Shown: positions 1 to 8,078 of the stretch, piece by piece
How the letters are laid out: every line of letters begins with the position of its first letter
Numbering within the stretch: the stretch's first letter is position 1
From: Halieaceae bacterium MED-G27
Lineage (GTDB): Bacteria; Pseudomonadota; Gammaproteobacteria; Pseudomonadales; Halieaceae
Length of the DNA: 34,910 bases
Reading direction: 5' to 3'
NCBI GenBank assembly: GCA_002456975.1
Contig: NTKA01000021.1
Span: forward strand, 1-34,910
The notes under the pieces: model-generated
Told to the model about the DNA's origin: nothing
Databases searched by the model: none
The model's input: only the letters and a program-made list of their open reading frames with translations
Program-made: the position numbers and the translations under genes

Positions 1-214
1 TGATCGCGGGTGCACCCGCTCCCGATGCTGCGCCAAACCTCATCAATTGCGGTAGCTTTTTGCCACCTCGAATCCCTCCACGCTGCTCATCGCGAATGGC
101 CCAATGACGATCCCCGGGAACACCTGCCTCACCTAGGGCTGTCTCATCGAGTGACTCGCCAAGCATCGATTTAACCGGGTAGCGGAACAGGCCGCTCAGT
201 AGAATATCCGCCAC
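1..214 (-). CDS. MOSC domain protein, N-terminal part (runs off the window)
   Basis: This open frame on the minus strand begins with GTG at 214 and stays open to position 1, giving 71 codons of the amino end. The start is set by an AGAAGGAGTT ribosome binding site at 221-230. The peptide begins VADILLSGLFRYPVKSMLGE and continues with GDRHWAIRDE, which is the pattern of the MOSC N-terminal beta-barrel (LxxYPVKSxxG followed by GDRxW). MOSC proteins bind or transfer sulfur or molybdenum cofactor in enzymes such as mARC and YiiM, but the MOSC core and its cysteine lie outside the window, so the substrate cannot be stated. It lies 50 bases downstream of the SDR gene at 265-1029 on the same strand, so co-transcription is possible. 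Confidence 0.75.
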   Translation of the reverse strand, partial: MADILLSGLFRYPVKSMLGESLDETALGEAGVPGDRHWAIRDEQRGGIRGGKKLPQLMRFGAASGAGAPAI

Positions 215-264
215 GCCGATAACTCCTTCTTTTTTGACTGAATAGGATGTTCCTCGAAACTCGA

Positions 265-1029
265 TCAACCGCTACTGAGCAGTCGAGCAGTAAACGCTCT
301 TCTCTGTTTCGATGACAAAAATCGATCCAACCAATACCAAACTCGCGTAGTTCTGCCCAGCACTCGATGTAAGCGTCTTTGCTTGACCAAATCGACAACT
401 GCTAGTGCCACTTCATCGGCTTCCATGGAAATGGTCATCGACTTCAGGTGCCTTGGGTCGAGCTGATGCCCCATAGTCGTATTAATGACCGGCGGCTTTA
501 CCGAGGTGACAAAAATATCGTGCTCTTCCCATTCCAAATTTAAAGCCTGGGTAAACCCGTCGACATAAAACTTCGAAGCGCTGTAGACGGCAAGGAGTGG
601 AATGCCATGAATACTCGAGGCCGAGCACAGGTTGACCACCGCGGACTTAGGTGTGTCTCGCAGCCAGGGAAATGCCGCATGAGCTGTCATAGTCAGCCCC
701 TTGATATTTACATCCAACATTGCCTGAATTTGTTCAGGCGTTTGGTCCGCAAAATCACCGGCCGTCAGCACGCCTGCGTTATTTACGAGGACATCAAGCC
801 TGCCATCGCTCTCGGCTGCGAACTCACTCAAGGCACGCATGATTGAAGTCGACTCTCGAACATCGCAGTAGCCAGCAATCGCATGCTCAAATTCAGGCTC
901 GTCGAGCAGGCTCCTGCATTTGTCTTCATTAACATCAAACAACCCCACGCGGCAGCCTTCCGCCGCAAAAGCCTTGGCGATAGCTAGTCCAATCCCCTGG
1001 GCGGCGCCAGTCACAAATACGCTTTTCAC
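265..1029 (-). CDS. SDR family NAD(P)-dependent oxidoreductase
   Basis: A 254-residue classical short-chain dehydrogenase/reductase. The cofactor motif TGAAQGIG is at residues 7-14, the structural NNAG at 83-86, and the catalytic set is Ser136 (or Ser138), Tyr149 and Lys153 in YSASK. Family members oxidise or reduce alcohol and carbonyl groups with NAD(H) or NADP(H). Asp32 after the second strand (LFDVN) suggests NAD(H) preference, which is an inference. The start is a GTG at 1029 with only a weak purine-rich stretch upstream. The C-terminal tail of about 50 residues is basic and aromatic (RVWYWLDRF), as in SDRs that sit at membranes. It is transcribed away from the acyltransferase at 1179, with 149 bases between them. 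The substrate is unknown. Confidence 0.9.
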   Translation of the reverse strand: MKSVFVTGAAQGIGLAIAKAFAAEGCRVGLFDVNEDKCRSLLDEPEFEHAIAGYCDVRESTSIMRALSEFAAESDGRLDVLVNNAGVLTAGDFADQTPEQIQAMLDVNIKGLTMTAHAAFPWLRDTPKSAVVNLCSASSIHGIPLLAVYSASKFYVDGFTQALNLEWEEHDIFVTSVKPPVINTTMGHQLDPRHLKSMTISMEADEVALAVVDLVKQRRLHRVLGRTTRVWYWLDRFLSSKQRRAFTARLLSSG

Positions 1030-1178
1030 AATGTCGACTCTCTTATTCGTTTTTCTTGTGTCGCCGTTCGCTATCGCGAACTCTATTACTGAAAATTACC
1101 ACATTCAGGCCACCCGGAAGATTGCAGTCATTACCAAGCCAAGTACACTCGCGGCCTCGAACCAATAATGACAACAAT

Positions 1179-1766
1179 ATGACATGGCAAAAGTTGGGTA
1201 GCGAGCTGCCTCTCACCGATAATCCCATCACCAAACGAGTGGGTAGAACTCTGCTTCGCTGGTGGGGCTGGCGCCTCGAGGGTCACTTCCCAAATCGCTC
1301 AAAAATGGTGGTGGCGGTATTACCCCACAGCTCAAATATAGACTTCTTACTTACTGTTGCCGTGCTTTGGGGCATGGGCTTGAAAGCAAGCTTCATGGCC
1401 AAGCACACGCTCTTTAAATTTCCATTTGGCGGCCTCTTCCGATCACTGGGTGGTGTCCCTGTTGATCGGCGATCAGCTCAGGGAATGGTGGAGCAGATGG
1501 CATCAGAATTTGAGCGCCGTAAACAACTCGTTTTAGGAATCGCGCCGGAAGGCACGAGAAGTAGTTCGGGTGATCTAAAAGCCGGCTTTGCACGCATCGC
1601 CGAGGCTGCATCAGTACCGGTCCTTCCCACCATTATCAACTACAAACAGAGGACGATTCGGTTTGGTGAACTCATCAATGATGTTAGTGATGTGTCCTCA
1701 GTTATCGAGCAGGTCAAGGTTGAGGCACTCACTGGCATGCGTCGCCGGGCAATACCAAGTCAGTGA
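1179..1766 (+). CDS. Small PlsC-family lysophospholipid acyltransferase
   Basis: A 195-residue acyltransferase of the 1-acyl-glycerol-3-phosphate acyltransferase (PlsC) superfamily. The catalytic HX4D motif is His50-Ser-Ser-Asn-Ile-Asp55, and the substrate-binding EGTR motif is at 124-127. Such proteins move an acyl chain onto lysophospholipids, or more rarely onto other alcohols and amines, at the inner membrane. The frame is open further upstream to 1056, but the extra residues (CRRSLSRTLLL...) are not family-like, so the ATG at 1179 is preferred, although no strong ribosome binding site precedes it. At under 200 residues it belongs to the short soluble-type subgroup rather than the 240-residue PlsC proper. 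The exact acyl acceptor cannot be read from sequence. Confidence 0.85.
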   Translation: MTWQKLGSELPLTDNPITKRVGRTLLRWWGWRLEGHFPNRSKMVVAVLPHSSNIDFLLTVAVLWGMGLKASFMAKHTLFKFPFGGLFRSLGGVPVDRRSAQGMVEQMASEFERRKQLVLGIAPEGTRSSSGDLKAGFARIAEAASVPVLPTIINYKQRTIRFGELINDVSDVSSVIEQVKVEALTGMRRRAIPSQ

Positions 1767-1946
1767 GCGAGCCAATAAGCCAGTTATCAAGCCCATCAAT
1801 CAGTGACGGCGGGCAACTCGGCCGAAGCATCCTGAAACAAATCCACAAGGTGCCAAGCCGGTGAGGCTAGGTAGGTATCGTGTTTTATCATTGATTATCT
1901 TTACTGCGGGTGACTTGCTAGTGTGTCGGCACAAAAGGAGATCGCA
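1767..1946 (+). promoter_or_regulatory. Leader region of the GST-CoA transferase-dioxygenase operon
   Basis: About 180 non-coding bases precede the five-gene plus-strand operon. The last part (about 1880-1920) is A+T rich and is the likely promoter position, but I cannot point to a convincing -35/-10 pair. An AAGGAG ribosome binding site at 1935-1940 lies six bases before the ATG at 1947. It favours that start over the in-frame GTG at 1923. Confidence 0.35.
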
Positions 1947-2585
1947 ATGACTTCCATAACGATTTGGGGCACAGGCACACCCCGCAGCTTTCGCCCGATA
2001 TGGGTCGCCGAGGAACTGGGAATCGAGTACGAGCACCGTGCTATCGGGCCCAGAACAGGTGAGACACAAACGCCCGCGTACCAACGCCTCAATCGCAAGC
2101 AGAAGATTCCTTTTTTGCAAGATGGCGAGGTTAAAATTTCAGAAAGTGTCGCTATTTGCCGCTATCTTCGGACAAAATACAGCAATGGGTCGATTTATCA
2201 GCCTAATACGCCGGTAGCCCTAGCCAAAGAAGACGAGTGGTGTTGTTACATCTACGGCGAGTTAGACGAGACCAGCCTCTATGTCATGCGTCGGCACGGT
2301 GACCTAGGTGCCATCTATGGCGATTGCCCAGAAGCGGTGGCATCAAGTCGAGGCTATGCCGAAAAACACTTCGGAGTTCTTGCCGAATTACTGGAAAAGC
2401 GCGAGTACTTGATGGCCGACCATTTCAGCGTGCCCGATATTTTGCTGATGTCTTGCTTGGACTGGGCCGTGGCCTATGAGGTGGCGCTCCCACAAGGTCT
2501 ACTTGATTACCACGCGCGTTTGAGTCAGCGCCCAGCCTACCTGAGCGCGATGCAAATCAACTATCCTGATCTTTTTGGAGGTTAA
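1947..2585 (+). CDS. Glutathione S-transferase family protein
   Basis: A 212-residue protein with the two-domain GST layout. The thioredoxin-like N-terminal domain covers residues 1-78 and has the cis-proline loop KIPFL (Pro55) and the glutathione gamma-glutamyl contact SES (Glu66-Ser67). An all-helical C-terminal domain follows and contains HFSVPDILL, the N-capping box of GST helix 6. Ser14 or a neighbour could serve as the thiol-activating residue. It is the first gene of a probable operon: its stop codon is two bases before the CoA-transferase start, and the GGAGG for that gene lies inside its last codons. GSTs in catabolic operons often remove or isomerise reactive intermediates. That role here is inferred from position only. 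Confidence 0.9.
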   Translation: MTSITIWGTGTPRSFRPIWVAEELGIEYEHRAIGPRTGETQTPAYQRLNRKQKIPFLQDGEVKISESVAICRYLRTKYSNGSIYQPNTPVALAKEDEWCCYIYGELDETSLYVMRRHGDLGAIYGDCPEAVASSRGYAEKHFGVLAELLEKREYLMADHFSVPDILLMSCLDWAVAYEVALPQGLLDYHARLSQRPAYLSAMQINYPDLFGG

Positions 2586-2587
2586 CC

Positions 2588-3775
2588 ATGGGCGGACTTG
2601 AAGGGGTCAAAGTACTCGACTTAACTAGCATGGTATCAGGGCCCGTGGCCGCCATGATGTTAGCCGATCAAGGAGCGCGCGTTATCAAAGTAGAGCCCAC
2701 CTCGGGTGAGTTGATGCGCCACATCGGCAACAAACTCAACGGCGTGGCTCCGGCCTTCTTCTCCTGCAATCGTGGAAAAGAATCCATCGCTCTCGACCTG
2801 AAATCAGAAGAAGGCAAAGCGATCCTGCTCAAACTGGTAGCGGAGGCCGATGTCTTTATCCAGAACTTCAGACCGGGAGCCATCGAGCGCATGGGTTTCG
2901 GTCAAGAAGCCCTCAGCAAGATCAATGAAAAACTCATTTATGTGTCGATCAGTGGCTTCGGCGATAAAGGCCCCTATGCGCAAAAACGAGTCTATGACCC
3001 AGTCATACAGGCGCTGTCGGGAGCCACTGACATTCAGGCCGATCGAGCTAGCGGTCGACCCGGTATGTTCCGGATCATTATTGCCGATAAAGTCACTTCG
3101 TTAACCGCCGCCCAAGCGGTTAGTACAGCGCTGTATGCGCGCGAGAAGTCGGGCGAGGGGCAGCACATTCGCTTATCGATGCTGGACACCATGCTGGCCT
3201 TTTTCTGGCCCGAGGGTATGGCGGGACTTACCTATGCTGAGGATGAATTCGACGTCAATAAGCTTCAAGGCACACAAGACCTAATCTACGCCACCAAGGA
3301 TCGCTATATCACCGCAGGCGCAGTGTCGGATAGTGAGTGGCAAGGGATGTGTCGAGCGCTCAAACGGGAAGATCTGATCGATGACGAACGTTTCAACAAT
3401 GCCTACGGCCGCGTAGTAAATGCCCAGGAACGAAAAAGCATCACCGCCGAGGAGATCAAACAGTGGAACAGTGAGGAGATTCTTGCTCGCTTCGATGCCG
3501 AAAGCGTTCCCTGCGCCCCCCTACTGACTCGTCTAGAACTCATGGAGCACGCACAAATAATCGAAAATGAATCGGTTCAGCGTCTGCAATTTGAGGGGTT
3601 TGGTGAGGTGCGCCAGGCAGCTCCTGCGGCCAAATTTGAAAAAACGCCGAGTGAGATACGCCAGCCCGCGCCAGGGCTGGGCGAGCATGGTCCGACCATC
3701 TTGGAAGAGCTAGGCTACTCTGAAGCAGCCATTAGCGACCTCATTGATAACGGTACATTGATCGTAAGTCAGTAG
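2588..3775 (+). CDS. Class III (CaiB/BaiF) CoA-transferase
   Basis: A 395-residue member of the family III CoA-transferases, which move CoA between carboxylic acids through aspartyl-CoA intermediates. The N-terminal Rossmann half shows LEGVKVLDLTSMVSGPVAA and the family block IQNFRPGAIERMG (about 91-103). The likely catalytic Asp is Asp167 in IIADKVT, which aligns with Asp169 of formyl-CoA transferase. It is followed by the typical ALYAREKSGEGQHI stretch. Length is normal for the family. A GGAGG at 2577-2581 lies just before the ATG, and the gene sits two bases after the GST stop, so the two are very likely translated together. The acid substrate is unknown. The dioxygenase and SDR-like neighbours suggest catabolism of a small organic acid through a CoA thioester (inference). 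Confidence 0.92.
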   Translation: MGGLEGVKVLDLTSMVSGPVAAMMLADQGARVIKVEPTSGELMRHIGNKLNGVAPAFFSCNRGKESIALDLKSEEGKAILLKLVAEADVFIQNFRPGAIERMGFGQEALSKINEKLIYVSISGFGDKGPYAQKRVYDPVIQALSGATDIQADRASGRPGMFRIIIADKVTSLTAAQAVSTALYAREKSGEGQHIRLSMLDTMLAFFWPEGMAGLTYAEDEFDVNKLQGTQDLIYATKDRYITAGAVSDSEWQGMCRALKREDLIDDERFNNAYGRVVNAQERKSITAEEIKQWNSEEILARFDAESVPCAPLLTRLELMEHAQIIENESVQRLQFEGFGEVRQAAPAAKFEKTPSEIRQPAPGLGEHGPTILEELGYSEAAISDLIDNGTLIVSQ

Positions 3776-3793
3776 TTACTTATCGGAGGTTTT

Positions 3794-4561
3794 ATGAAAA
3801 AAGTATGTTTGGTGATTGGTGCTGGCGCTGGTATTGGTGGCACCGTCGGAGCGAAGTTCGCCGCCAATGGCTACCACGCTGCGCTGTGTCGCCGCAGCGA
3901 TGCCGAAGGTCTTGAAAAGCTAGTCTCTGGTATTCAGGAAGCCGGCGGATCCGCCTCGGGGCATATGCTGAATGCAGTTGAAGACGGCGCCATCGAAACA
4001 CTGGTCGAGGAAGTCGAGAAGATCGGGCCGATCGAGGTAGTGCTGTTTAACCTAGGCGCACAAATTGGTAACCGCTCACTCGAGCAAACCGCACTAAAGA
4101 CCTTTGAGCTCGGTTGGCGAATGGCCTGCATGGGATTATTTCGGGTCGCCAAAGCCGTAATTCCGGCGATGGAAGCACGAGGTAGCGGCACCCTGCTTGT
4201 AACATCGGCGACGTCGTCAGTCCGAGGCAATGCCGGTCAGCACTCGCATGCAGCGGCCATGGGCGGCCGGCGGATGCTCTGTCAGACCCTGAATGCCGAA
4301 TACGCATCCAAAGGTATTCATGTGGCGCATATCATTGTTGATGGCGCGGTCGATGCTCCAGACACACTAGGCAAATTACTCGGGCCCGAACTGTTCGAGA
4401 AGTTGAGAGAGGCCAAAGGAAAAGATAAAGATGGCTTGCTGCTACCTATTGAGATGGCCGAGACCTACTACCACATCGCCCATCAACACCGCTCAGCATG
4501 GACGCATGAACTCGACATGCGAGCTCACTCGGATCTCGCATGGTGGAATCACGCCCCCTGA
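3794..4561 (+). CDS. SDR-fold protein lacking the catalytic Tyr-Lys pair
   Basis: A 255-residue Rossmann protein starting KKVCLVIGAGAGIGG, so the dinucleotide-binding glycine motif (residues 9-15) is present. The usual NNAG is FNLGA (85-89). Counting back from the conserved helix, the positions normally held by Tyr and Lys (YxxxK) are His152 and Met156 in HAAAM. The canonical proton relay is therefore absent. The sequence around it (RGNAGQHSHAAAMGGRRML) is regular and shows no sign of decay, so this is a distinct subfamily rather than a pseudogene. I recall similar HAAAM proteins in other proteobacteria, annotated only as SDR. It may use another residue, or act as a binding or dehydratase-like protein. 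GGAGG at 3785-3789 sets the start. It lies 18 bases after the CoA-transferase. Confidence 0.88.
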   Translation: MKKVCLVIGAGAGIGGTVGAKFAANGYHAALCRRSDAEGLEKLVSGIQEAGGSASGHMLNAVEDGAIETLVEEVEKIGPIEVVLFNLGAQIGNRSLEQTALKTFELGWRMACMGLFRVAKAVIPAMEARGSGTLLVTSATSSVRGNAGQHSHAAAMGGRRMLCQTLNAEYASKGIHVAHIIVDGAVDAPDTLGKLLGPELFEKLREAKGKDKDGLLLPIEMAETYYHIAHQHRSAWTHELDMRAHSDLAWWNHAP

Positions 4562-4615
4562 TAGACTCACCAAAAGCCTCATCGAGAACAAAATAATTTT
4601 AGAAAGGATGACAAC

Positions 4616-5464
4616 ATGACACTCACAGTTACCCCATCGGCCGCTGCCTGTGGCGCGACCATTACTGGCGTCGACCTCACCCAAAAACTGTCGGATGACT
4701 TGGTTGCCGAGGTCAGAGCGCATTGGCTTGAACACAAGGTTGTTGCCTTCCCAAATCAACCCCTTGCCCCCGAAGACCTAGAACGTTTCGCCACGTATTT
4801 TGGCGACATTGGTGAAGATCCATTTTTTGACCATATCGAGGACTATCCCAATATCTGCGCGATCCAGCGAAATGCCGATGAAAAGACCACGATTTTTGCT
4901 GAGTTCTTCCATACCGACTGGAGCTTTATGGCCGTGCCCCCTGCAGGAACAGCGCTGTTTGGTATCACCATCCCACCAGAAGGGGGTGACACGCTATTCG
5001 CAGACCAGGTGAAGGCCTTCGAAGAAATGCCCGATGACCTGCGCGAAAAATTTGAGAATCTGACCGCGATTCACTCCGCTGCACTCGGCTACGCGCCTGA
5101 TGGCGCCTACGGCGAAGAGGATCAAAAGCAGGGCCGAAGCATGGTGATAAAGCCCAGCGAGAAAGCTAGGGAGACTTGCGAGCATCCACTGGTCCGCACT
5201 CACCACGAGACTGGAAAACAGGCGCTATTCTCCTCAGTTGCTTACATCAAAGGTTTTGATGGCTACTCAACCGAAGAGGCCAATGCCCTGTTAGGCGAGC
5301 TGTATATGTACCAAACACAGGAACAATTTGTTTACCGCCACAAGTGGGAGAAAGACATGCTGGTGATGTGGGACAACCGATCGCTACTTCACGCGGCAAC
5401 CGGCGGCTACGATGGTTACGACCGACTGCTTCATCGCGTCACAATCGCCGATACACAGTGGTAA
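4616..5464 (+). CDS. TauD/TfdA family Fe(II)/2-oxoglutarate dioxygenase
   Basis: A 282-residue non-haem iron oxygenase of the TauD/TfdA type. The facial triad is His99, Asp101 (FFHTDW) and His259 (NRSLLHAA), and Arg274 in LLHRVTI is positioned to bind the 2-oxoglutarate carboxylate. These positions match E. coli TauD (99, 101, 255, 270) closely. Family members couple 2-oxoglutarate decarboxylation to hydroxylation of a substrate, often next to a sulfonate, ether or phosphonate group, releasing an aldehyde or alcohol. The TauD substrate cannot be assumed here because the genes around it are for CoA and glutathione chemistry, not sulfonate transport. An AAAGGA site precedes the ATG. The gap from the previous gene is 54 bases, all in the same direction. 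Confidence 0.92.
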   Translation: MTLTVTPSAAACGATITGVDLTQKLSDDLVAEVRAHWLEHKVVAFPNQPLAPEDLERFATYFGDIGEDPFFDHIEDYPNICAIQRNADEKTTIFAEFFHTDWSFMAVPPAGTALFGITIPPEGGDTLFADQVKAFEEMPDDLREKFENLTAIHSAALGYAPDGAYGEEDQKQGRSMVIKPSEKARETCEHPLVRTHHETGKQALFSSVAYIKGFDGYSTEEANALLGELYMYQTQEQFVYRHKWEKDMLVMWDNRSLLHAATGGYDGYDRLLHRVTIADTQW

Positions 5465-5515
5465 CAACACTGGCTACACTCGGGTCCTCCTAACCGATAA
5501 GAATAAGGACGTCTT

Positions 5516-7978
5516 GTGCCGACCCAACAACACTCGGGATTCCTAACACGCCTCATCGGCGTGGCCGTGACATCGATAGGCCTAGTTAGCTGTGGGCAAC
5601 CATCGATCGATACCACCGAAAGCGAGAGCCCTCGCTATCAGGCAACCGTTGTCAAAACAGCGCATGGCATACCTCACATTACCGCGAGTGACTGGGGCAG
5701 CCTTGGCTTTGCCGAGGCCTACAGTGCGGCTGAGGATCACGTCTGCAATATGGCGCTCGCACTGCTGCAGTCGCGTGGCGAGAGCGCTGCCGTATTTGGA
5801 CCCGGCCCACAAAATCGAAACAGCGCCCGCGACATTGTGGTCAAAGCTCTCAGCATTCCTGAGATGGGGTCGCTGGCTCTTGCGCAACAAAAGCCCGATA
5901 TCAAGGAGTGGATCGAAGGCTATGCCGCAGGCTATAACCAGTTTCTAGATGAGCATCTAGATGGCGTGGGCTCTTGGTGTAACAACGAGTCCTGGGTAAG
6001 GCCTGTAGAGGCGTCAGAGTTCATGGCGCAGTTCATCACTCTCGTCTATTCATTACCGAGAGCCGCTACGGCGATCGCCGCAGCCAAACTTCCAGTCACT
6101 AAAGGCAGCATTGCAGAGGTCGATGAAGCGCCGGCCTCGTCATTTTCTAGCGACTTATATGCCACGCTCACCGACTTAAAGTTACGCGATATGGGCTCGA
6201 ACGCTTGGGCACTCGCGAGCAATCGCACTGAAAATGGTCGGGGACTTTTGCTCGCCAACCCCCACTACCCTTGGTACGGCATCGCGCGTTTTTGGGAAAA
6301 ACACCTGACCATCCCGGGTATTTACGACGCCTATGGCGTGAGTCTTGTGGGCACACCGGGCGTGGCGCTCGGTTTTAATAAAAACGTAGGCTGGTCTCAT
6401 ACCGTCTCAGACTCAAAGCGGACGGTGATCTATCAGCTGACATTAAACCCCGACAACCCCACCCAATACCGGTGGGGAGATGGATGGCGTGATCTTAGCC
6501 AAAAGACCGTTACTGTCGATGTCGCCACCGAAGACGGCTCGATCTCGATCGATCATAAGGTCTGGTCATCGCATCACGGCCCACTCATGGCACTTCCGGG
6601 CCGTAGCGCCGAACCGATGACTGTCTTTGCGGTCCGCGATGCCAACCTCGAGAATATCCATACGTTTGCACAGTGGCAAGCCATGGCTCAGGCAGAGAGC
6701 ATGGATGACTTTATCGATGCGCATCGTCAATTTAATGCCATGCCTTGGATCAATAGCATTGCAGCCAGTGCCGACGGACGAGCGGTCTACATCGACAATT
6801 CGACGGTTGGTGCGCTCAGCCCCGAGAGCATGGCAACCTGGCAAGCTCACATCGCCGCTAACCCGCGACTCCAATATCTGTACCTAGCCCGAGGACTGGT
6901 TATTCTTGATGGCAGCAGCAAAACCAATGATTGGATCGAGACCGACTCACCCGTACCCAATACCGAGCCATTTGATCGTCGCCCACTCATCGAGAGCGAG
7001 AACTATGTGTTTAACGCCAATGACAGCTACTGGCTGAGCGATCCGGAAAACCCTGCTCCGGCGCTGTCACCGCTCTACGGGGCGACCGATTCCCCTAGAA
7101 GCGTGCGCACGCGGATGAATATCGAATTGTTGAGACCCAATAGCCCGCTGGGCTTCGCCGGCGATGATGGCAAGTTCAACCTCACGGAAGTTCAAGACGC
7201 GCTCTTTGGTAACCAGAGCCTGACCGCGCAGCTACTACTCCCGGAGCTTCTTGCCGAGTGTGAGGCAAACCCTAAGCAATCATTAAGTGATGGCAATAAA
7301 GTTGACCTCGGCGAAGCCTGCGATGTACTCGCCGCATGGGATCAGTCATTCGACAGCGACTCCCGAGGCGCCGTGCTGTTCAGAGAGTGGCTAACCCGCT
7401 ACCCCTACAACGAAACCTATCTAGGCAACATGCTTTTCAAGAATGGTTTCGATCCTGCTAACCCAGCCACCACCCCAAACGGGCTTGCGAATCCAACTGA
7501 AGCGCTTGCCAAACTCGCCGAGGCAACGGCAATGCTGGCGGCCGCTGGTTTTGAGCTAGATATTGCACTGGGTGAATTGCAACGCGGCCATCGCGCCGAT
7601 CAAATCTTTCCCGTTCATGGCGGAAATCGACACGAAGGGATCGCCAATCTTCAGGTGACGACCAGCCGCGGGGACAACCCAACCGAAACCCCCATTTTTA
7701 CCGGCAGCAACGACTACGTAGGTGATAGCAAGAGTCTCTCTGACAGTGGTTACAACGTGGTTCACGGATCGAGCTTCATCATGACCCTGAGCTACACCGA
7801 TGAAGGCCCCGAGGCTGAAGCGATTCTTTCCTACTCACAATCAGGGGACCCCGAGTCGCCCTACTTTTCGGATCAAACTGCTTTGTATCGAGACAAAACC
7901 TGGCGGAAAATTTTATTCAAACCCGAGGCCATCGCGGCGGGCGCGATCTCCACTCGCGTCCTTGAGTCCGACGACTAA
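5516..7978 (+). CDS. Penicillin acylase / N-acyl-homoserine lactone acylase family lipoprotein
   Basis: An 820-residue Ntn-hydrolase precursor of the penicillin-amidase family. The amino end has a lipobox ending LVSC (Cys26), so it should be lipid-anchored and exported. Autocleavage is expected at Gly227-Ser228 in MGSNAWAL. This frees Ser228 as the nucleophile of the beta chain, leaving an alpha chain of about 200 residues and a beta chain of about 593. Downstream motifs RGLLLANPHYPW and GFNKNVGWSHTVS are typical of acylases that act on long acyl amides, such as PvdQ and aculeacin acylase. Possible substrates are acyl-homoserine lactones, acylated peptides or N-acyl amino acids. The start is GTG at 5516, with AAGGA at 5505-5509. 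It is the last gene of the 1947-7978 unit. Confidence 0.92.
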   Translation: MPTQQHSGFLTRLIGVAVTSIGLVSCGQPSIDTTESESPRYQATVVKTAHGIPHITASDWGSLGFAEAYSAAEDHVCNMALALLQSRGESAAVFGPGPQNRNSARDIVVKALSIPEMGSLALAQQKPDIKEWIEGYAAGYNQFLDEHLDGVGSWCNNESWVRPVEASEFMAQFITLVYSLPRAATAIAAAKLPVTKGSIAEVDEAPASSFSSDLYATLTDLKLRDMGSNAWALASNRTENGRGLLLANPHYPWYGIARFWEKHLTIPGIYDAYGVSLVGTPGVALGFNKNVGWSHTVSDSKRTVIYQLTLNPDNPTQYRWGDGWRDLSQKTVTVDVATEDGSISIDHKVWSSHHGPLMALPGRSAEPMTVFAVRDANLENIHTFAQWQAMAQAESMDDFIDAHRQFNAMPWINSIAASADGRAVYIDNSTVGALSPESMATWQAHIAANPRLQYLYLARGLVILDGSSKTNDWIETDSPVPNTEPFDRRPLIESENYVFNANDSYWLSDPENPAPALSPLYGATDSPRSVRTRMNIELLRPNSPLGFAGDDGKFNLTEVQDALFGNQSLTAQLLLPELLAECEANPKQSLSDGNKVDLGEACDVLAAWDQSFDSDSRGAVLFREWLTRYPYNETYLGNMLFKNGFDPANPATTPNGLANPTEALAKLAEATAMLAAAGFELDIALGELQRGHRADQIFPVHGGNRHEGIANLQVTTSRGDNPTETPIFTGSNDYVGDSKSLSDSGYNVVHGSSFIMTLSYTDEGPEAEAILSYSQSGDPESPYFSDQTALYRDKTWRKILFKPEAIAAGAISTRVLESDD

Positions 7979-7981
7979 AAG

Positions 7982-8031
7982 CCACTATCGAAATAAAAAC
8001 GCCCTCTAGAGAGAGGGCGTTCCACTATCGA
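7982..8031. terminator. Bidirectional hairpin terminator between convergent genes
   Basis: A 10-base stem AACGCCCTCT (7998-8007) pairs perfectly with AGAGGGCGTT (8012-8021) around an AGAG loop. On the minus strand the stem is followed directly by TTTTATTTC, so it should end the MFS transcript. On the plus strand it lies 20 bases after the acylase stop but has no U-tract. The 10-base sequence CCACTATCGA occurs on both sides of the hairpin, at 7982-7991 and 8022-8031. Confidence 0.75.
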
Positions 8032-8078
8032 TTTCGACTAGCAATTCACCTATCGATTTGCACTCGCCGCGGCTCTTC

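Noticed and set aside
1056-1178. N-terminal extension of the acyltransferase
   Set aside because: The residues are not family-like and overlap the likely promoter region of the divergent SDR gene; ATG at 1179 gives a normal-length protein.
4616-5464. Naming this gene tauD
   Set aside because: The active-site positions match TauD, but the family is broad and no taurine or sulfonate transport genes adjoin it.
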